From the NCBI GenBank assembly GCA_027484425.1, contig JAIXSZ010000033.1, positions 62,001 through 126,000 on the forward strand: a DNA stretch of 64,000 nt, given 5' to 3'. The notes under the pieces were generated by a model. It ran no database searches and had not been told where the DNA came from. It was given only the letters and a program-made list of their open reading frames with translations. This document shows positions 8,536 through 17,810 of the stretch, piece after piece. The position numbers were made by a program, and so were the translations under genes. Each line of letters starts with the position of its first letter. Positions within the stretch are counted from its first letter, which is position 1. This DNA is from Sphingobacteriales bacterium. Lineage in GTDB: Bacteria > Bacteroidota > Bacteroidia > Chitinophagales > Chitinophagaceae.

Positions 8536-9489
8536 ATGAAAGTTACAGAGCTACTGGCTGAAGCCAAAGATACAATAATATCATTTGAAGTATTGCCTCC
8601 TACAAAAGGAAAAAGTATAGAGTCGTTATATGCTCATCTTAATCCATTGATGGAGTTTAATCCGGCTTTTATAAACGTTACTTACCACCGCGCAGAACAG
8701 GTATTCAAAAAAAGAGTAGATGGTACTTTTGAACGTGTTGAGATCCGCAAGCGACCAGGTACTGTGGGTATTTGTGCTGCTTTGATGAATAAGTATAAGG
8801 TAGAGGCAATACCACATCTTATTTGTGGGGGGTTCAGTAAGGAAGAAACTGAAAATGCACTAATAGACCTTGACTTTTTGGGAATTAAAAACGTACTAGC
8901 ACTTAGAGGCGATGCCGCCGCTAACGAGAAATTCTTCAATCCACATCCTAATGGTCATAGATATGCTGAAGACCTTGTGAGGCAAATTGTAACCCTCAAC
9001 AATGGAAAGTATATGGAAGATGACATTATAGATGGTGCCAAGACTGACTTTTGTATAGGTATCGCTGGTTATCCGGAAAAACATTTCGAATCGCCTAATA
9101 TGGACACAGAGATATACTATCTCAAACGCAAATTGGATCTTGGTGCGCACTATGTTACCACACAATTGTTTTACAGAAACGATCACTACTACAATTATGT
9201 AAATCGTTGCTTGGAAAACGGTGTTACTGCACCAGTGATTCCTGGTCTCAAGCCGCTTACCAATCAAAAACAGCTAACTACTATACCCCGAGTGTTTAAC
9301 GTAGAGCTTCCAGTAGAACTCTGCAATGAAATGATGAAGGCAAAAACAGAAGCTGCTTGTGAGCAAGTAGGTACAGAATGGTTATTGCATCAATGTAGGG
9401 ATTTGTTAAAAAATAAGGTGCCTGTTCTACATTTTTATACTTTGGGTAAGCCTATGGTGATTTATAATGTTTTGAAACAGTTGTTCTAA
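8536..9489 (+). CDS. metF: 5,10-methylenetetrahydrofolate reductase
   Basis: The 317-residue protein has the single-domain TIM-barrel of MetF. It starts with the conserved SFEVLPPTKG segment carrying the active-site glutamate (FEVLPP). ALRGD (about residue 120) is the flavin-binding LRGD motif. FCIGIAGYPEKH and TQLFY are also family motifs. It reduces CH2-THF to CH3-THF with FAD and NADH for methionine synthesis. Length is slightly above the bacterial norm (about 290-300) because of an insertion near VTLNNGKYMEDDI. The EVE-domain gene follows after 16 bases, probably in the same transcript. Confidence 0.95.
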   Translation: MKVTELLAEAKDTIISFEVLPPTKGKSIESLYAHLNPLMEFNPAFINVTYHRAEQVFKKRVDGTFERVEIRKRPGTVGICAALMNKYKVEAIPHLICGGFSKEETENALIDLDFLGIKNVLALRGDAAANEKFFNPHPNGHRYAEDLVRQIVTLNNGKYMEDDIIDGAKTDFCIGIAGYPEKHFESPNMDTEIYYLKRKLDLGAHYVTTQLFYRNDHYYNYVNRCLENGVTAPVIPGLKPLTNQKQLTTIPRVFNVELPVELCNEMMKAKTEAACEQVGTEWLLHQCRDLLKNKVPVLHFYTLGKPMVIYNVLKQLF

Positions 9490-9505
9490 TAATTATAATG
9501 TCAAT

Positions 9506-9916
9506 ATGAATTATTGGTTAGTGAAGTCTGAGCCATTTAAGTACAGTTGGGACCAATTCGTAAAAGATAAACTTACATTTTGGGACGGCGTACGTAATTA
9601 TGCTGCCCGCAATAACCTCAGAGCTATGTCAAAAGGTGACAGCGTTTTGTTTTACCATAGCAATGAAGGCTTGTCAATCGTAGGTATTGCTGAAGTTGTG
9701 AAAGAAGCATATCAAGACCCTACCACAGCGGATACAAACTGGGTAGTAGTGGATCTTAAGCCTGTTAAAGCGATCCCATCACCAGTTTCTCTTGCAGCTA
9801 TCAAGGCAGAATCTTCACTTGCAAACATGCAGCTCGTAAAGCTCAGTCGACTATCTGTGGCGGCTGTAACAGAACAAGAATATAATATTATTTTGAAGAT
9901 GGGTGGGTTGTTGTAA
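9506..9916 (+). CDS. EVE domain-containing protein
   Basis: The 136-residue protein is a stand-alone EVE domain. It begins with MNYWLVKSEPFKYSWDQF and has FWDGVRNYAARNNLRAM and GDSVLFYHSNEG, which form the PUA-like fold used to read modified bases in nucleic acid (thymocyte nuclear protein 1 family). Its ligand here is unknown. It is spaced 16 bases after metF, a common loose association with housekeeping genes. No restriction gene is adjacent, so a defence role is not supported by the immediate context. Confidence 0.9.
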   Translation: MNYWLVKSEPFKYSWDQFVKDKLTFWDGVRNYAARNNLRAMSKGDSVLFYHSNEGLSIVGIAEVVKEAYQDPTTADTNWVVVDLKPVKAIPSPVSLAAIKAESSLANMQLVKLSRLSVAAVTEQEYNIILKMGGLL

Positions 9917-10041
9917 TTTGTTAATTAATACTTCGAAATAATATGATTAATAGTATGTTTAATTATTTGTTACACATTTGCTGGTCGTGTTTCGTATAAG
10001 ATTCTTTTCTGCTAGCATCATTAGACATATTTTGCCATTCC

Positions 10042-10812
10042 ATGCTGTTTTCTTTGCGTTCATACAAGTTGATTATATTCCTTCTGTGGCTGATAGGTGC
10101 TTGCTCTCCAGTTGCTGCACAACATAGACGTGGTAAAAAAGTACAATCAAATAAAGAACCAAAATTTATAGAAGATATTTATCTTGATGGTCATGTATTA
10201 ACAAAAGCCACAGTAAATGCAATAGATTCGCGCAAGAAAAATGTTAAGAGTATTCAAAATAAGGTATTAGACACGAATATTACACCCTCCCAAGTTGTTA
10301 TTGCGCCAGTCAGTAAAGACACTATCAACGCAATAGATACCAAAATAAATACTGTTATTGACCTTTCCTCTGGTACATTATTGTACGATAAATATGCTAA
10401 AATTTTAGGTGTTTCGTCTGGTGAATTGTCTAATTTCAACCTTTACAAGTTCGTAGACAAATGGTATGGTACTAATTATCGTTTGGGTGGGTTCAGTGAA
10501 CAAGGTGTTGATTGTTCTGGTTTCACCAAATTACTTTATCAAGAAGTTTATGGTATTGAATTGACAAGAACCTCAGTAGAACAACATAAAAATGCTAACA
10601 GAGAAAAGTCTCATAATAATGCAAAAGAGGGGGATTTGGTTTTTTTCAGGCAGCGCAGCAAAAGAATTAATCATGTAGGCGTTTACTTAGGAAATTCATT
10701 CTTTATACATGCTTCAACATCGCATGGTGTTATGATTAGTAGCCTAACGGAAACTCATTGGAGTAAATCTTTTGCAGGAATTGGCAAAATTGGCAATAAA
10801 TCAGGAGAGTAA
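10042..10812 (+). CDS. NlpC/P60 family cysteine peptidase (cell-wall hydrolase)
   Basis: A 256-residue secreted protein with a signal peptide (residues 1-27, ending in VAAQ) and a low-complexity spacer to about residue 125. The C-terminal NlpC/P60 domain has the nucleophile C158 in VDCSGF, then GDLVFFRQ, the histidine in NHVGVYLG, and a third polar residue in FIHAS. These enzymes cut peptide stems of peptidoglycan, typically between D-Glu and DAP. Its last 12 bases overlap the 3' end of the convergent receiver gene. The preceding 125 bases contain no gene. Confidence 0.92.
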   Translation: MLFSLRSYKLIIFLLWLIGACSPVAAQHRRGKKVQSNKEPKFIEDIYLDGHVLTKATVNAIDSRKKNVKSIQNKVLDTNITPSQVVIAPVSKDTINAIDTKINTVIDLSSGTLLYDKYAKILGVSSGELSNFNLYKFVDKWYGTNYRLGGFSEQGVDCSGFTKLLYQEVYGIELTRTSVEQHKNANREKSHNNAKEGDLVFFRQRSKRINHVGVYLGNSFFIHASTSHGVMISSLTETHWSKSFAGIGKIGNKSGE

Positions 10813-11265
10813 TTTCTGACGTAACAAAAACTCTAGTTGATCATTAGATAAACTTAGTTTATTTGTTATTTCTCTTTCTGTCATTTTTTGTTTGTAAACA
10901 TCATATGCCCTTGTTATAGTTATGTCTAATTCATCTTCATTCCAAGGTTTAGACAGGTAATGAAAAATCTTACCTTTATTTACGGCATCTATCACTGCAC
11001 TCATGTCGGCATATCCTGTAAGGAGAATTCTTATTGGGTCGGGAAACTCATTTAGAATGGACTCTAGAAATTCCACGCCAGTCATCTGAGGCATTCTTTG
11101 GTCTGTAATAATCAAGTTTACTGTGTTATTTCTTAAAATTTTTATTGCTTCTTCACCACTAATAGCAGTAAGTATATTATATTTAATCCGGAAAACAGCT
11201 TTAAATGAAATGAGATTATTCATTTCATCATCAACATACAATATTGATATTTTGTCTTTATTCAT
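10801..11265 (-). CDS. Stand-alone response regulator receiver protein
   Basis: A 154-residue CheY-like receiver with acidic pocket D12/D13, phospho-acceptor D55 (ITDQRMPQ), T83 (LLTGYAD) and K106 (LSKPW), plus a helical C-terminal tail of about 35 residues but no output domain. The DQRMP / LTGY / KPW signature is that of HupR/RpfG-type receivers. It is strongly similar to the receiver part of the hybrid protein at 16704-17810 (for example NNL..FKA.FR and VIDAVN.G.IF.Y). It is transcribed divergently from the Rv1355c-like gene with 91 bases between the starts, so it probably belongs to the same signalling island. Confidence 0.88.
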   Translation of the reverse strand: MNKDKISILYVDDEMNNLISFKAVFRIKYNILTAISGEEAIKILRNNTVNLIITDQRMPQMTGVEFLESILNEFPDPIRILLTGYADMSAVIDAVNKGKIFHYLSKPWNEDELDITITRAYDVYKQKMTEREITNKLSLSNDQLEFLLRQKLLS

Positions 11266-11356
11266 TATGTATGGTTAAAATGGGGTTTTCGGCTATGATA
11301 TATGATATCAAAAGCTGTTACTGTAAAATTAGCAAACTTATTCGTTTAAAAATAAA

Positions 11357-13687
11357 ATGTTCGGTGTGTTAACAAAAATTATTCAAAAAAAAATTTCATA
11401 CAACACTGATACTCAAGGACTACATCGGCCTGTATTTTTCCGTATTTACGACAGTATCGACAATGAAAATCTTACCAAACTGCTAGCGGAAAAAGATGAT
11501 ATTGTTGTATATGATACTATTCAGTCGCAACTGAAGGAGTTAATCAAGACAAAGTTTCCAAAACAAACCCTTACCTCAGAGCAATACGAAGAAAAAATAT
11601 TGGAGCATCTTAATGGTCAGGCAATAGATGAATATGGCGTATGGGTTTATTATCCTTGGAGTAGTAAATTAGTACACATTTTAGATGAAAAAGAATTTAT
11701 AGATTTACGTACTTCCGCAAACCGAAACAAAATTACTACTGCCGAAAGAGATTTGTTGGCTACAAAAAAGGTAGGAGTAATTGGATTATCTGTTGGTCAA
11801 TCAGTATCTCTTACCTTAGCGTTAGAACGTGGTTGTGGTGAGTTGAGAATTGCTGATTTTGACACTTTGGAGTTAAATAATCTAAACCGAATCCGCACTG
11901 GCTTGCACAATTTAGGTCTGCTGAAAGCATATGCAGTAGCCAGAGAAATTGCCGAGATAGATCCTTTTTTTAAGGTTGTATGTTATACTGAAGGCATAAC
12001 CGAAGAAAATATTCATGATTTTTTTACTGTTGGCGGCTTACTTGATATGGTTATCGATGAGTGCGATGGTGTAAATATTAAGATTCTTTGCCGTTTGAAA
12101 GCACGTGAACTTAATGTTCCTGTTTTAATGGAAGCTAGTGATAGGGGTACAGTAGATGTTGAAAGATTTGATCTTGAGCCTGATCGTAAAATCATGCATG
12201 GATGGTTAGAGCACTTACCTATAGATTTCAAAGTACTGAATAATCTAAAAACCAGCGAAGAAAAACTCCCATACATTTTGCCGATTTCAGGTCTCGAAAC
12301 ACTTTCGCCAAGGATGAAAGCATCAATGGTCGAAATACAACAAACTATCACCACATGGCCTCAGCTAGCAACAGCAGTCACGCTTGGTGGAGCAGTCACG
12401 GCTGATGCTTGCAGGCGTATTTTTCTTAATCAGTTTACTGATTCAGGCAGATATTTTATAGATTTAGAAAAGTTAATGCCAGATACACGTCCGAAGGATA
12501 AAAGTCCTGCTTTATTTACCTCATCAGAGCATGAATTATCAACTGAGGAATTGCGAAATATAGTATCGGAGTGCACAATTTTGTTCTCATCACAAAGCAA
12601 TCCACCCAATTTCAATGTTGTTCAAGACTTAGTAAAAGCAGCAATAAAAGCTCCTTCTGCTGGAAACAATCAACCCTGGAACTGGCATTATGAGAATAAT
12701 TTGCTCTTCTTGTTACATGATAGAGTTAGGTCTGTTTCATTTGGCGACTTTCAGCATATTGCCTCTTATGTTGCATTAGGAGCAGCTATCGAAAATTTGG
12801 ATTTAGCTGCATACCACCACAACATTCCTATTTCTGTTCACTATTTTCCCATTACAGATACTCGATGTGCTGCGGTAATTCAATTTGCTACACACCAAAA
12901 AGGCTTTAATTTGTTTGAGCCTACAAAACTATTTGCAGCTATTGATTCCAGAATTACAAATCGGAATTTAGGTCAAAGAAAACCTCTCTCCAATTCGCAG
13001 TCAGATTTACTAACTCAAGCCGTAGCTTCAGTTGATGGTGCAGCTCTTCACCTTAGGCATAATTCTACTGATTTAGAAGAATTAAAAGAAATAATGAGCG
13101 CTGCAGAGCGTTTAAGAATGTTGCATATTGAAGGACATTACGAATTTTATGAAAAAGAAATCAGATGGAATGATGAGCATAGCAGAACAACTGGTGATGG
13201 TATTGATATTGCTACAGTTGATATTTCCCCATCAGATAAGGTTGGGCTAAGGTTAGTTAAAGATCCTGAAGTAGTGAAACTATTAGCAGATTGGCGTGGA
13301 GGTAAAGCTTTAGAAAAAATAGCTATAAAAGCTATTGATAGCGCTTCTGCAATAGGGCTTATCACCATGCCAAAGTTCACATCAACAGATTATTTAATTG
13401 GCGGTAGGGCAGTGGAAAGGTTGTGGTTGACAACTGCGGACATTGATGTTTCGATGCAGCCAATGCTAGCCGCTACTTTACATTTTGCCAGGATAAAATA
13501 TGGTAATGGAGAGGGATTGCCTCATTTTATGAAAGAGGAGTTTTCTCAATTACACCAAAGATTCCTCAAAATTTTTCCTGAGGCTGAAACTAGGGCAGAA
13601 GTATTCTTATTCAGACTAAGTATAGCAGATTTACCGACAGTGAAATCTTACAGGTATCCAATAGAAAAAGTTTTTAAACAATCTTGA
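11357..13687 (+). CDS. ThiF/E1-like + nitroreductase-like fusion (Rv1355c/MoeY family)
   Basis: A 776-residue two-domain protein. Residues about 130-360 form a ThiF/E1-type Rossmann domain (VGVIGLSVGQSVS nucleotide loop, then RIADFDTLELNNLNRIR). Residues about 415-760 form a nitroreductase-like flavin fold (KAAIKAPSAGNNQPWNW). This order matches the Rv1355c family (MoeY in mycobacteria), whose reaction is not established to my knowledge. ThiF domains adenylate carboxylates and nitroreductase folds oxidise or reduce small molecules, so a small-molecule biosynthetic role is inferred. The acyltransferase-like gene follows after 13 bases, and receivers and kinases surround the pair. Confidence 0.85.
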   Translation: MFGVLTKIIQKKISYNTDTQGLHRPVFFRIYDSIDNENLTKLLAEKDDIVVYDTIQSQLKELIKTKFPKQTLTSEQYEEKILEHLNGQAIDEYGVWVYYPWSSKLVHILDEKEFIDLRTSANRNKITTAERDLLATKKVGVIGLSVGQSVSLTLALERGCGELRIADFDTLELNNLNRIRTGLHNLGLLKAYAVAREIAEIDPFFKVVCYTEGITEENIHDFFTVGGLLDMVIDECDGVNIKILCRLKARELNVPVLMEASDRGTVDVERFDLEPDRKIMHGWLEHLPIDFKVLNNLKTSEEKLPYILPISGLETLSPRMKASMVEIQQTITTWPQLATAVTLGGAVTADACRRIFLNQFTDSGRYFIDLEKLMPDTRPKDKSPALFTSSEHELSTEELRNIVSECTILFSSQSNPPNFNVVQDLVKAAIKAPSAGNNQPWNWHYENNLLFLLHDRVRSVSFGDFQHIASYVALGAAIENLDLAAYHHNIPISVHYFPITDTRCAAVIQFATHQKGFNLFEPTKLFAAIDSRITNRNLGQRKPLSNSQSDLLTQAVASVDGAALHLRHNSTDLEELKEIMSAAERLRMLHIEGHYEFYEKEIRWNDEHSRTTGDGIDIATVDISPSDKVGLRLVKDPEVVKLLADWRGGKALEKIAIKAIDSASAIGLITMPKFTSTDYLIGGRAVERLWLTTADIDVSMQPMLAATLHFARIKYGNGEGLPHFMKEEFSQLHQRFLKIFPEAETRAEVFLFRLSIADLPTVKSYRYPIEKVFKQS

Positions 13688-13700
13688 ATACTTAATTAAT

Positions 13701-14393
13701 ATGATTAGGATAAGAGCATTTAGAGCTATTGATGATGTGGATGCCTGCAATTTGTATGCTCTTGAACATATGGAGATACTGAAGATTTTTGGAATCACTA
13801 AAATAACTACCGCCAATAATAGCTGGATAAACAACCCCAATGTATATGTAATACTTGCTGAAAGAATTTCTGACAACTATCCAGTAGGTGGTGCAAGAAT
13901 TCATCTTTATCATCCAAGCTATCCATTACCAATGGATGATGCAATAAAAGAATTCGACCCTAATGTAAAGACTATACTTGCTCATCATGCAGCCAATGGA
14001 GGTACTGGTGAAATATGTGGACTTTGGAATGCAAGGTCTGTAGCAGGATGGGGTATAGGCACTTTATTTCTTGCCCGCGCGGGTGTAGCTATGTGCACCC
14101 AGTTGCCAATGAATTCTATGTTTGTATTATGTGGCGGTCATACCATTGGGATTACACTAGAAAAGGGATTTACAATTGATGAAAGACTAGGAAATAAAGG
14201 AACCTTCTATTATCCCAAAGAAGGGCTTGTTGCTACAGCAGGAGTTATGAATGATATATATGACCTCAAATATGCAAAAGAAGAAGAGAAAAGTATTATC
14301 GAAAGCTTGAGAACAAATCTTGAGCAGACTAGAACGGAGTCTACAGAGAAAATAACATTTGAAATTGAATATCGTTTGAATCTTAATTTATAG
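13701..14393 (+). CDS. GNAT-like acyltransferase (N-acyl amino acid / autoinducer synthase-like)
   Basis: A 230-residue protein that resembles the GNAT/FeeM-type fold. The central segment GEICGLWNARSVAGWGIG and the following helix-strand unit (ARAGVAMC..., FVLCGGHTIGI) look like the acyl-CoA/ACP-binding core, and the first 60 residues contain FRAIDDVDAC and a strand pair. The C terminus (from about 195) is a charged helix. Substrates are unknown. It sits 13 bases after the Rv1355c-like gene, so the two almost certainly share a transcript. Assignment to the acyltransferase superfamily is by fold impression, not by a catalytic motif. Confidence 0.6.
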   Translation: MIRIRAFRAIDDVDACNLYALEHMEILKIFGITKITTANNSWINNPNVYVILAERISDNYPVGGARIHLYHPSYPLPMDDAIKEFDPNVKTILAHHAANGGTGEICGLWNARSVAGWGIGTLFLARAGVAMCTQLPMNSMFVLCGGHTIGITLEKGFTIDERLGNKGTFYYPKEGLVATAGVMNDIYDLKYAKEEEKSIIESLRTNLEQTRTESTEKITFEIEYRLNLNL

Positions 14394-14552
14394 AACAATG
14401 ATTTGCAGCCGTATTTATTTCCTACACTTTATTAGTTTTGCATAATAACATTCCCTTTTTTTATTGTTTTTCTTATTATTTGCATTATCTTCACTTAGTT
14501 TAGTTCTGATGCTTTATTAATTTCATATCTAACCATTGTTATAGGGGATACA

Positions 14553-16697
14553 ATGACTAATTTAAAATGGATATTTATTATTGTATGTATTCTCACTTCT
14601 TTTGCTTTACATGCGAAAGAATACAAGTACAATAACCCTCAAGAACTAAATATTATTGGAAGGCAATTCGAAGTTTTAGAAGATAAGTTTGGAAAAATGA
14701 ACTTTGAAACTGTAGTAGTTTCAAATGACTTTAAATCTTCCGATGTAGATGTTCCTAATTTTGGTATTTCAAAATCTGCATTTTGGCTTAGGTGTACAAT
14801 ACAGAACCAAACACAAGAGCGCGATTTGTTTCTAAATCTACAATATCCATTAATTGATAATGTTCTATTATTTTTAGTTGATTCATCTGGTAATTATTTA
14901 GTTGATACTTCAGGTGAAATGGTGCCGGTATCCAATAGGAAATTCAATAATCACAACTTTATCTTCAAACTCAATATTCGTCCTGGTCAGCAAAAAATAG
15001 TTTATCTGCGTGTATCAAGCGAAGAGCAAATCTTGGTACCGATAGCACTCGGGGGGTATTCAGCTGTTTTCCAAGCAGCAAACAGACAAGATATTCTTAC
15101 TGCCGTTTATTTCGGTATTATTTTTGTAATGATATTCTATAACTTTTTTGTTTATTTAAGTGTTAGAGACAAAAGTTACTTAGTCTATGTAGCATATATT
15201 GTTTTCATAGGTCTTACACAGATAGCACTGCAAGGCTATAGTTACAGGTTTTTTTGGCCGTCTTCTCCCCTTTTTGCCAATCAAACAGTTATTTGGTTTC
15301 CTGCAATTACAGGTATATTGGCAATAGAGTTTTTTAAACGTTTTTTACAGATAGCATCCTATTCTAAGTATTTTATTTGGATTCTTAATGCACTAAACCT
15401 ATTCTACGGGATCAACTGTTTTCTTAGTGTTGCAGGATTTCACCAGTTAAGTCAGCAGCTTATGCAGCCTAATGCGATGTTGGCTTCATTGGTCATTCTT
15501 CTAATTTCTGTTTACGCAATTAAAAAGAAAAACAGGTCAGCTAAATTTTTCCTTTTTGCTTGGGTGGTTTTTCTAGTGGGTATTGTAATTTTTATAATGA
15601 AAGACCTAGGAAAAATTCCTTTTAACAACTTTACTAACTACATTCTTCACATCGGATCTGCAATAGAAGTTGTAGTTCTATCTTTTGCGCTTGCAGATAA
15701 AATTAATATATTCAGAAAAGAAAAAGAACAATCTCAAGCTGAAGCTTTAGCAGCATTAAGAGAAAACGAGCGAATTATAAGAGAGCAAAATGTAATGCTC
15801 GAAAAAATGGTTAATGAAAGAACATTTGAATTGAAATTATCAAATGAAGGCCTTAATAAAGCATTGATAGAACTAAAAGAGGCAGAAACCCAACTTGTTG
15901 AATCTGAAAAAATGGCTTCACTGGGTCAGCTAACCGCAGGTATAGCCCATGAAATAAACAATCCGATAAACTTTGTAACGTCTAATGTTAAGCCCCTAAA
16001 GAGAGACGTCCTGATACTAATAGACACAATTGAAGAGTTAGAGCAAATCATAAAATCAGGTATTCCGCGTGACGAAAAGCAAAAAAGAATAGATGAATAT
16101 AAGCTTGAAATAGATTATGACTACCTTAAAATAGAAATTGACCAGTTATTGACAGGTATTAGTGAGGGGGCAGGTAGAACTGCAGAAATAGTAAAGGGTT
16201 TGAGGATTTTCTCTCGACTTGATGAAGATGATATTAAAAAAGCAGACATAAACGAAGGATTAGAGTCTACGTTAATCATTACCAATAATTTACTTAACAA
16301 CTCGATAAGAATTATTAAAAATTATACTAGCCTGCCACTTATAGAATGCTATCCGGGAAAACTGAATCAGGTTTTTTTAAACATTATATCTAATGGAGTT
16401 TATGCAGTTCGCAAAAAATTTGCCGACAAAGATGGAGGTTGTATTACTATTGCAACAAAAGCCGACGAAGACTATATTTACATTTCTATAGCAGACAATG
16501 GTATAGGTATGGATGAAAACACAAAAAAAAGGCTTTACGAACCATTTTTCACTACCAAAGACGTAGGGGAGGGGACAGGCTTGGGAATGTCTATAGCATA
16601 CAATACGATCATTAAGCATAATGGTCACATAAATATTATTACAGAATTAGGAGTAGGAACAGAATTTATTATTAAATTACCATTGATTCAAAAATAG
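14553..16697 (+). CDS. 7TMR-DISM sensor histidine kinase
   Basis: A 714-residue membrane kinase. A signal peptide (1-21) is followed by an extracellular 7TMR-DISMED2-type beta domain (about 35-175), seven transmembrane helices (about 185-390), a coiled-coil (390-450), and a HisKA/HATPase module with H466 in GIAHEINNP. The N box lies around FLNIISNGVYAV, followed by DNGIGM and GTGLGMSIAYN. DISM domains bind carbohydrates or other small ligands, so this is a plausible sensor for the product of the neighbouring biosynthetic genes (inference). A possible -7 box TAGTTTTG lies at 14433-14440. The receiver-kinase hybrid follows after 6 bases. Confidence 0.92.
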   Translation: MTNLKWIFIIVCILTSFALHAKEYKYNNPQELNIIGRQFEVLEDKFGKMNFETVVVSNDFKSSDVDVPNFGISKSAFWLRCTIQNQTQERDLFLNLQYPLIDNVLLFLVDSSGNYLVDTSGEMVPVSNRKFNNHNFIFKLNIRPGQQKIVYLRVSSEEQILVPIALGGYSAVFQAANRQDILTAVYFGIIFVMIFYNFFVYLSVRDKSYLVYVAYIVFIGLTQIALQGYSYRFFWPSSPLFANQTVIWFPAITGILAIEFFKRFLQIASYSKYFIWILNALNLFYGINCFLSVAGFHQLSQQLMQPNAMLASLVILLISVYAIKKKNRSAKFFLFAWVVFLVGIVIFIMKDLGKIPFNNFTNYILHIGSAIEVVVLSFALADKINIFRKEKEQSQAEALAALRENERIIREQNVMLEKMVNERTFELKLSNEGLNKALIELKEAETQLVESEKMASLGQLTAGIAHEINNPINFVTSNVKPLKRDVLILIDTIEELEQIIKSGIPRDEKQKRIDEYKLEIDYDYLKIEIDQLLTGISEGAGRTAEIVKGLRIFSRLDEDDIKKADINEGLESTLIITNNLLNNSIRIIKNYTSLPLIECYPGKLNQVFLNIISNGVYAVRKKFADKDGGCITIATKADEDYIYISIADNGIGMDENTKKRLYEPFFTTKDVGEGTGLGMSIAYNTIIKHNGHINIITELGVGTEFIIKLPLIQK

Positions 16698-16703
16698 GAT
16701 AAA

Positions 16704-17810
16704 TTGAGTACTGGACGGAAAATACAGGTGTTGTACATTGACGATGAGCAAAACAATCTCAATGGATTTAAAGCCACTTTCAGGTTTGATTATACTATTT
16801 TTATAGCATCGGATACTGCAAAGGCAAGTGAGTACTTAAGAGATTATCCCGAAATAAGTGTAATCTTGTGCGATCAGCGTATGCCAGAAAAAACTGGTGT
16901 GCAGTTCTTTGAAGAAATACGTGTTGATTATCCTAACCCAGTTAGAATGCTTATCACTGGGTATACTGATATTGAGTCAGTAATAGATGCAGTTAATCGC
17001 GGTCATATTTTCAGATACATCAAAAAACCCTGGACTGATAGTGACATAAGATCTGCTATAGAAGAAGCCAATAAGTTTTATCTCACTAATGCTTTACTTG
17101 TTGCAAAAAACAAAGAACTCACTTCGGCTTATGCAGAGTTAGGCAAGTTTGCTTATAGTATCACCCATGATGTTCGTGGTCCACTACTTAGCATTATCGG
17201 TGCACTAGATCTTGCAAAAGGAATGGAAGACTTGACAGAACTAAGAGAGTTGCTCGGTTTAATGTCAGATGCTGTTACCAAGTTAGATGAGTACATAAAA
17301 AACACTCATGAATATTACAAACTAAAACGTGGACAACTACTTTTTTCTGAGATTGACCTAAATGTATTATTATCAGACATCGCTGCTTTGTTCAAAATAG
17401 CTGGTAGAAATAATAATATTCTATTTACTTCTAATGTTATTCAAAATAAACCATTTTACTCGGATGAAATATCGATAAAAATGATCTTGAATAATCTTCT
17501 ATCGAATGCTTTTAATTACCAACGAAAAAATGCTAAAGAAAAAACTGTTAATGTAGTAATGAAAGTAATAGAAAATGACCTTGTTATAACCGTAGAAGAT
17601 AATGGAATTGGGATACATGAGAATCACATAAATAACATATTTGATATGTTTTATAGGGCCACCTCCGAAGAAACTGGATCAGGATTAGGATTATACAATG
17701 TTAAGGATGCGCTTAACAGATTGGAAGGAACAATAGAGGTTCAATCAGAAATAGATAAGGGTACTACATTCACCGTTATAATACCAGGAAAATCACATGG
17801 CGCAGTATAA
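16704..17810 (+). CDS. Response regulator-histidine kinase hybrid (receiver N-terminal)
   Basis: A 368-residue soluble protein: an N-terminal receiver (D13/D14, phospho-acceptor D57 in CDQRMPEKTG, T85, K107/K108) joined by a helix to a HisKA domain with H155 (YSITHDVRGP) and a HATPase domain (NNLLSNAFNY, DNGIGI, GSGLGLYNV). It has no membrane segment, so it probably receives phosphate from the 7TM kinase six bases upstream and passes it to the receiver at 17797. It uses a TTG start; no in-frame ATG occurs before residue 60, inside the receiver. Its receiver is a close paralogue of the one at 10801-11265. Confidence 0.9.
   Translation: MSTGRKIQVLYIDDEQNNLNGFKATFRFDYTIFIASDTAKASEYLRDYPEISVILCDQRMPEKTGVQFFEEIRVDYPNPVRMLITGYTDIESVIDAVNRGHIFRYIKKPWTDSDIRSAIEEANKFYLTNALLVAKNKELTSAYAELGKFAYSITHDVRGPLLSIIGALDLAKGMEDLTELRELLGLMSDAVTKLDEYIKNTHEYYKLKRGQLLFSEIDLNVLLSDIAALFKIAGRNNNILFTSNVIQNKPFYSDEISIKMILNNLLSNAFNYQRKNAKEKTVNVVMKVIENDLVITVEDNGIGIHENHINNIFDMFYRATSEETGSGLGLYNVKDALNRLEGTIEVQSEIDKGTTFTVIIPGKSHGAV

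Noticed and set aside
9506-9916. EVE-domain protein as part of a defence island
   Set aside because: No restriction, methylase or nuclease gene is near; neighbours are metF and a cell-wall hydrolase.
16704-17810. A missed upstream ATG for the receiver-kinase hybrid
   Set aside because: The frame upstream of TTG 16704 runs into the stop region of the 7TM kinase and no ATG lies before residue 60, so TTG is kept.
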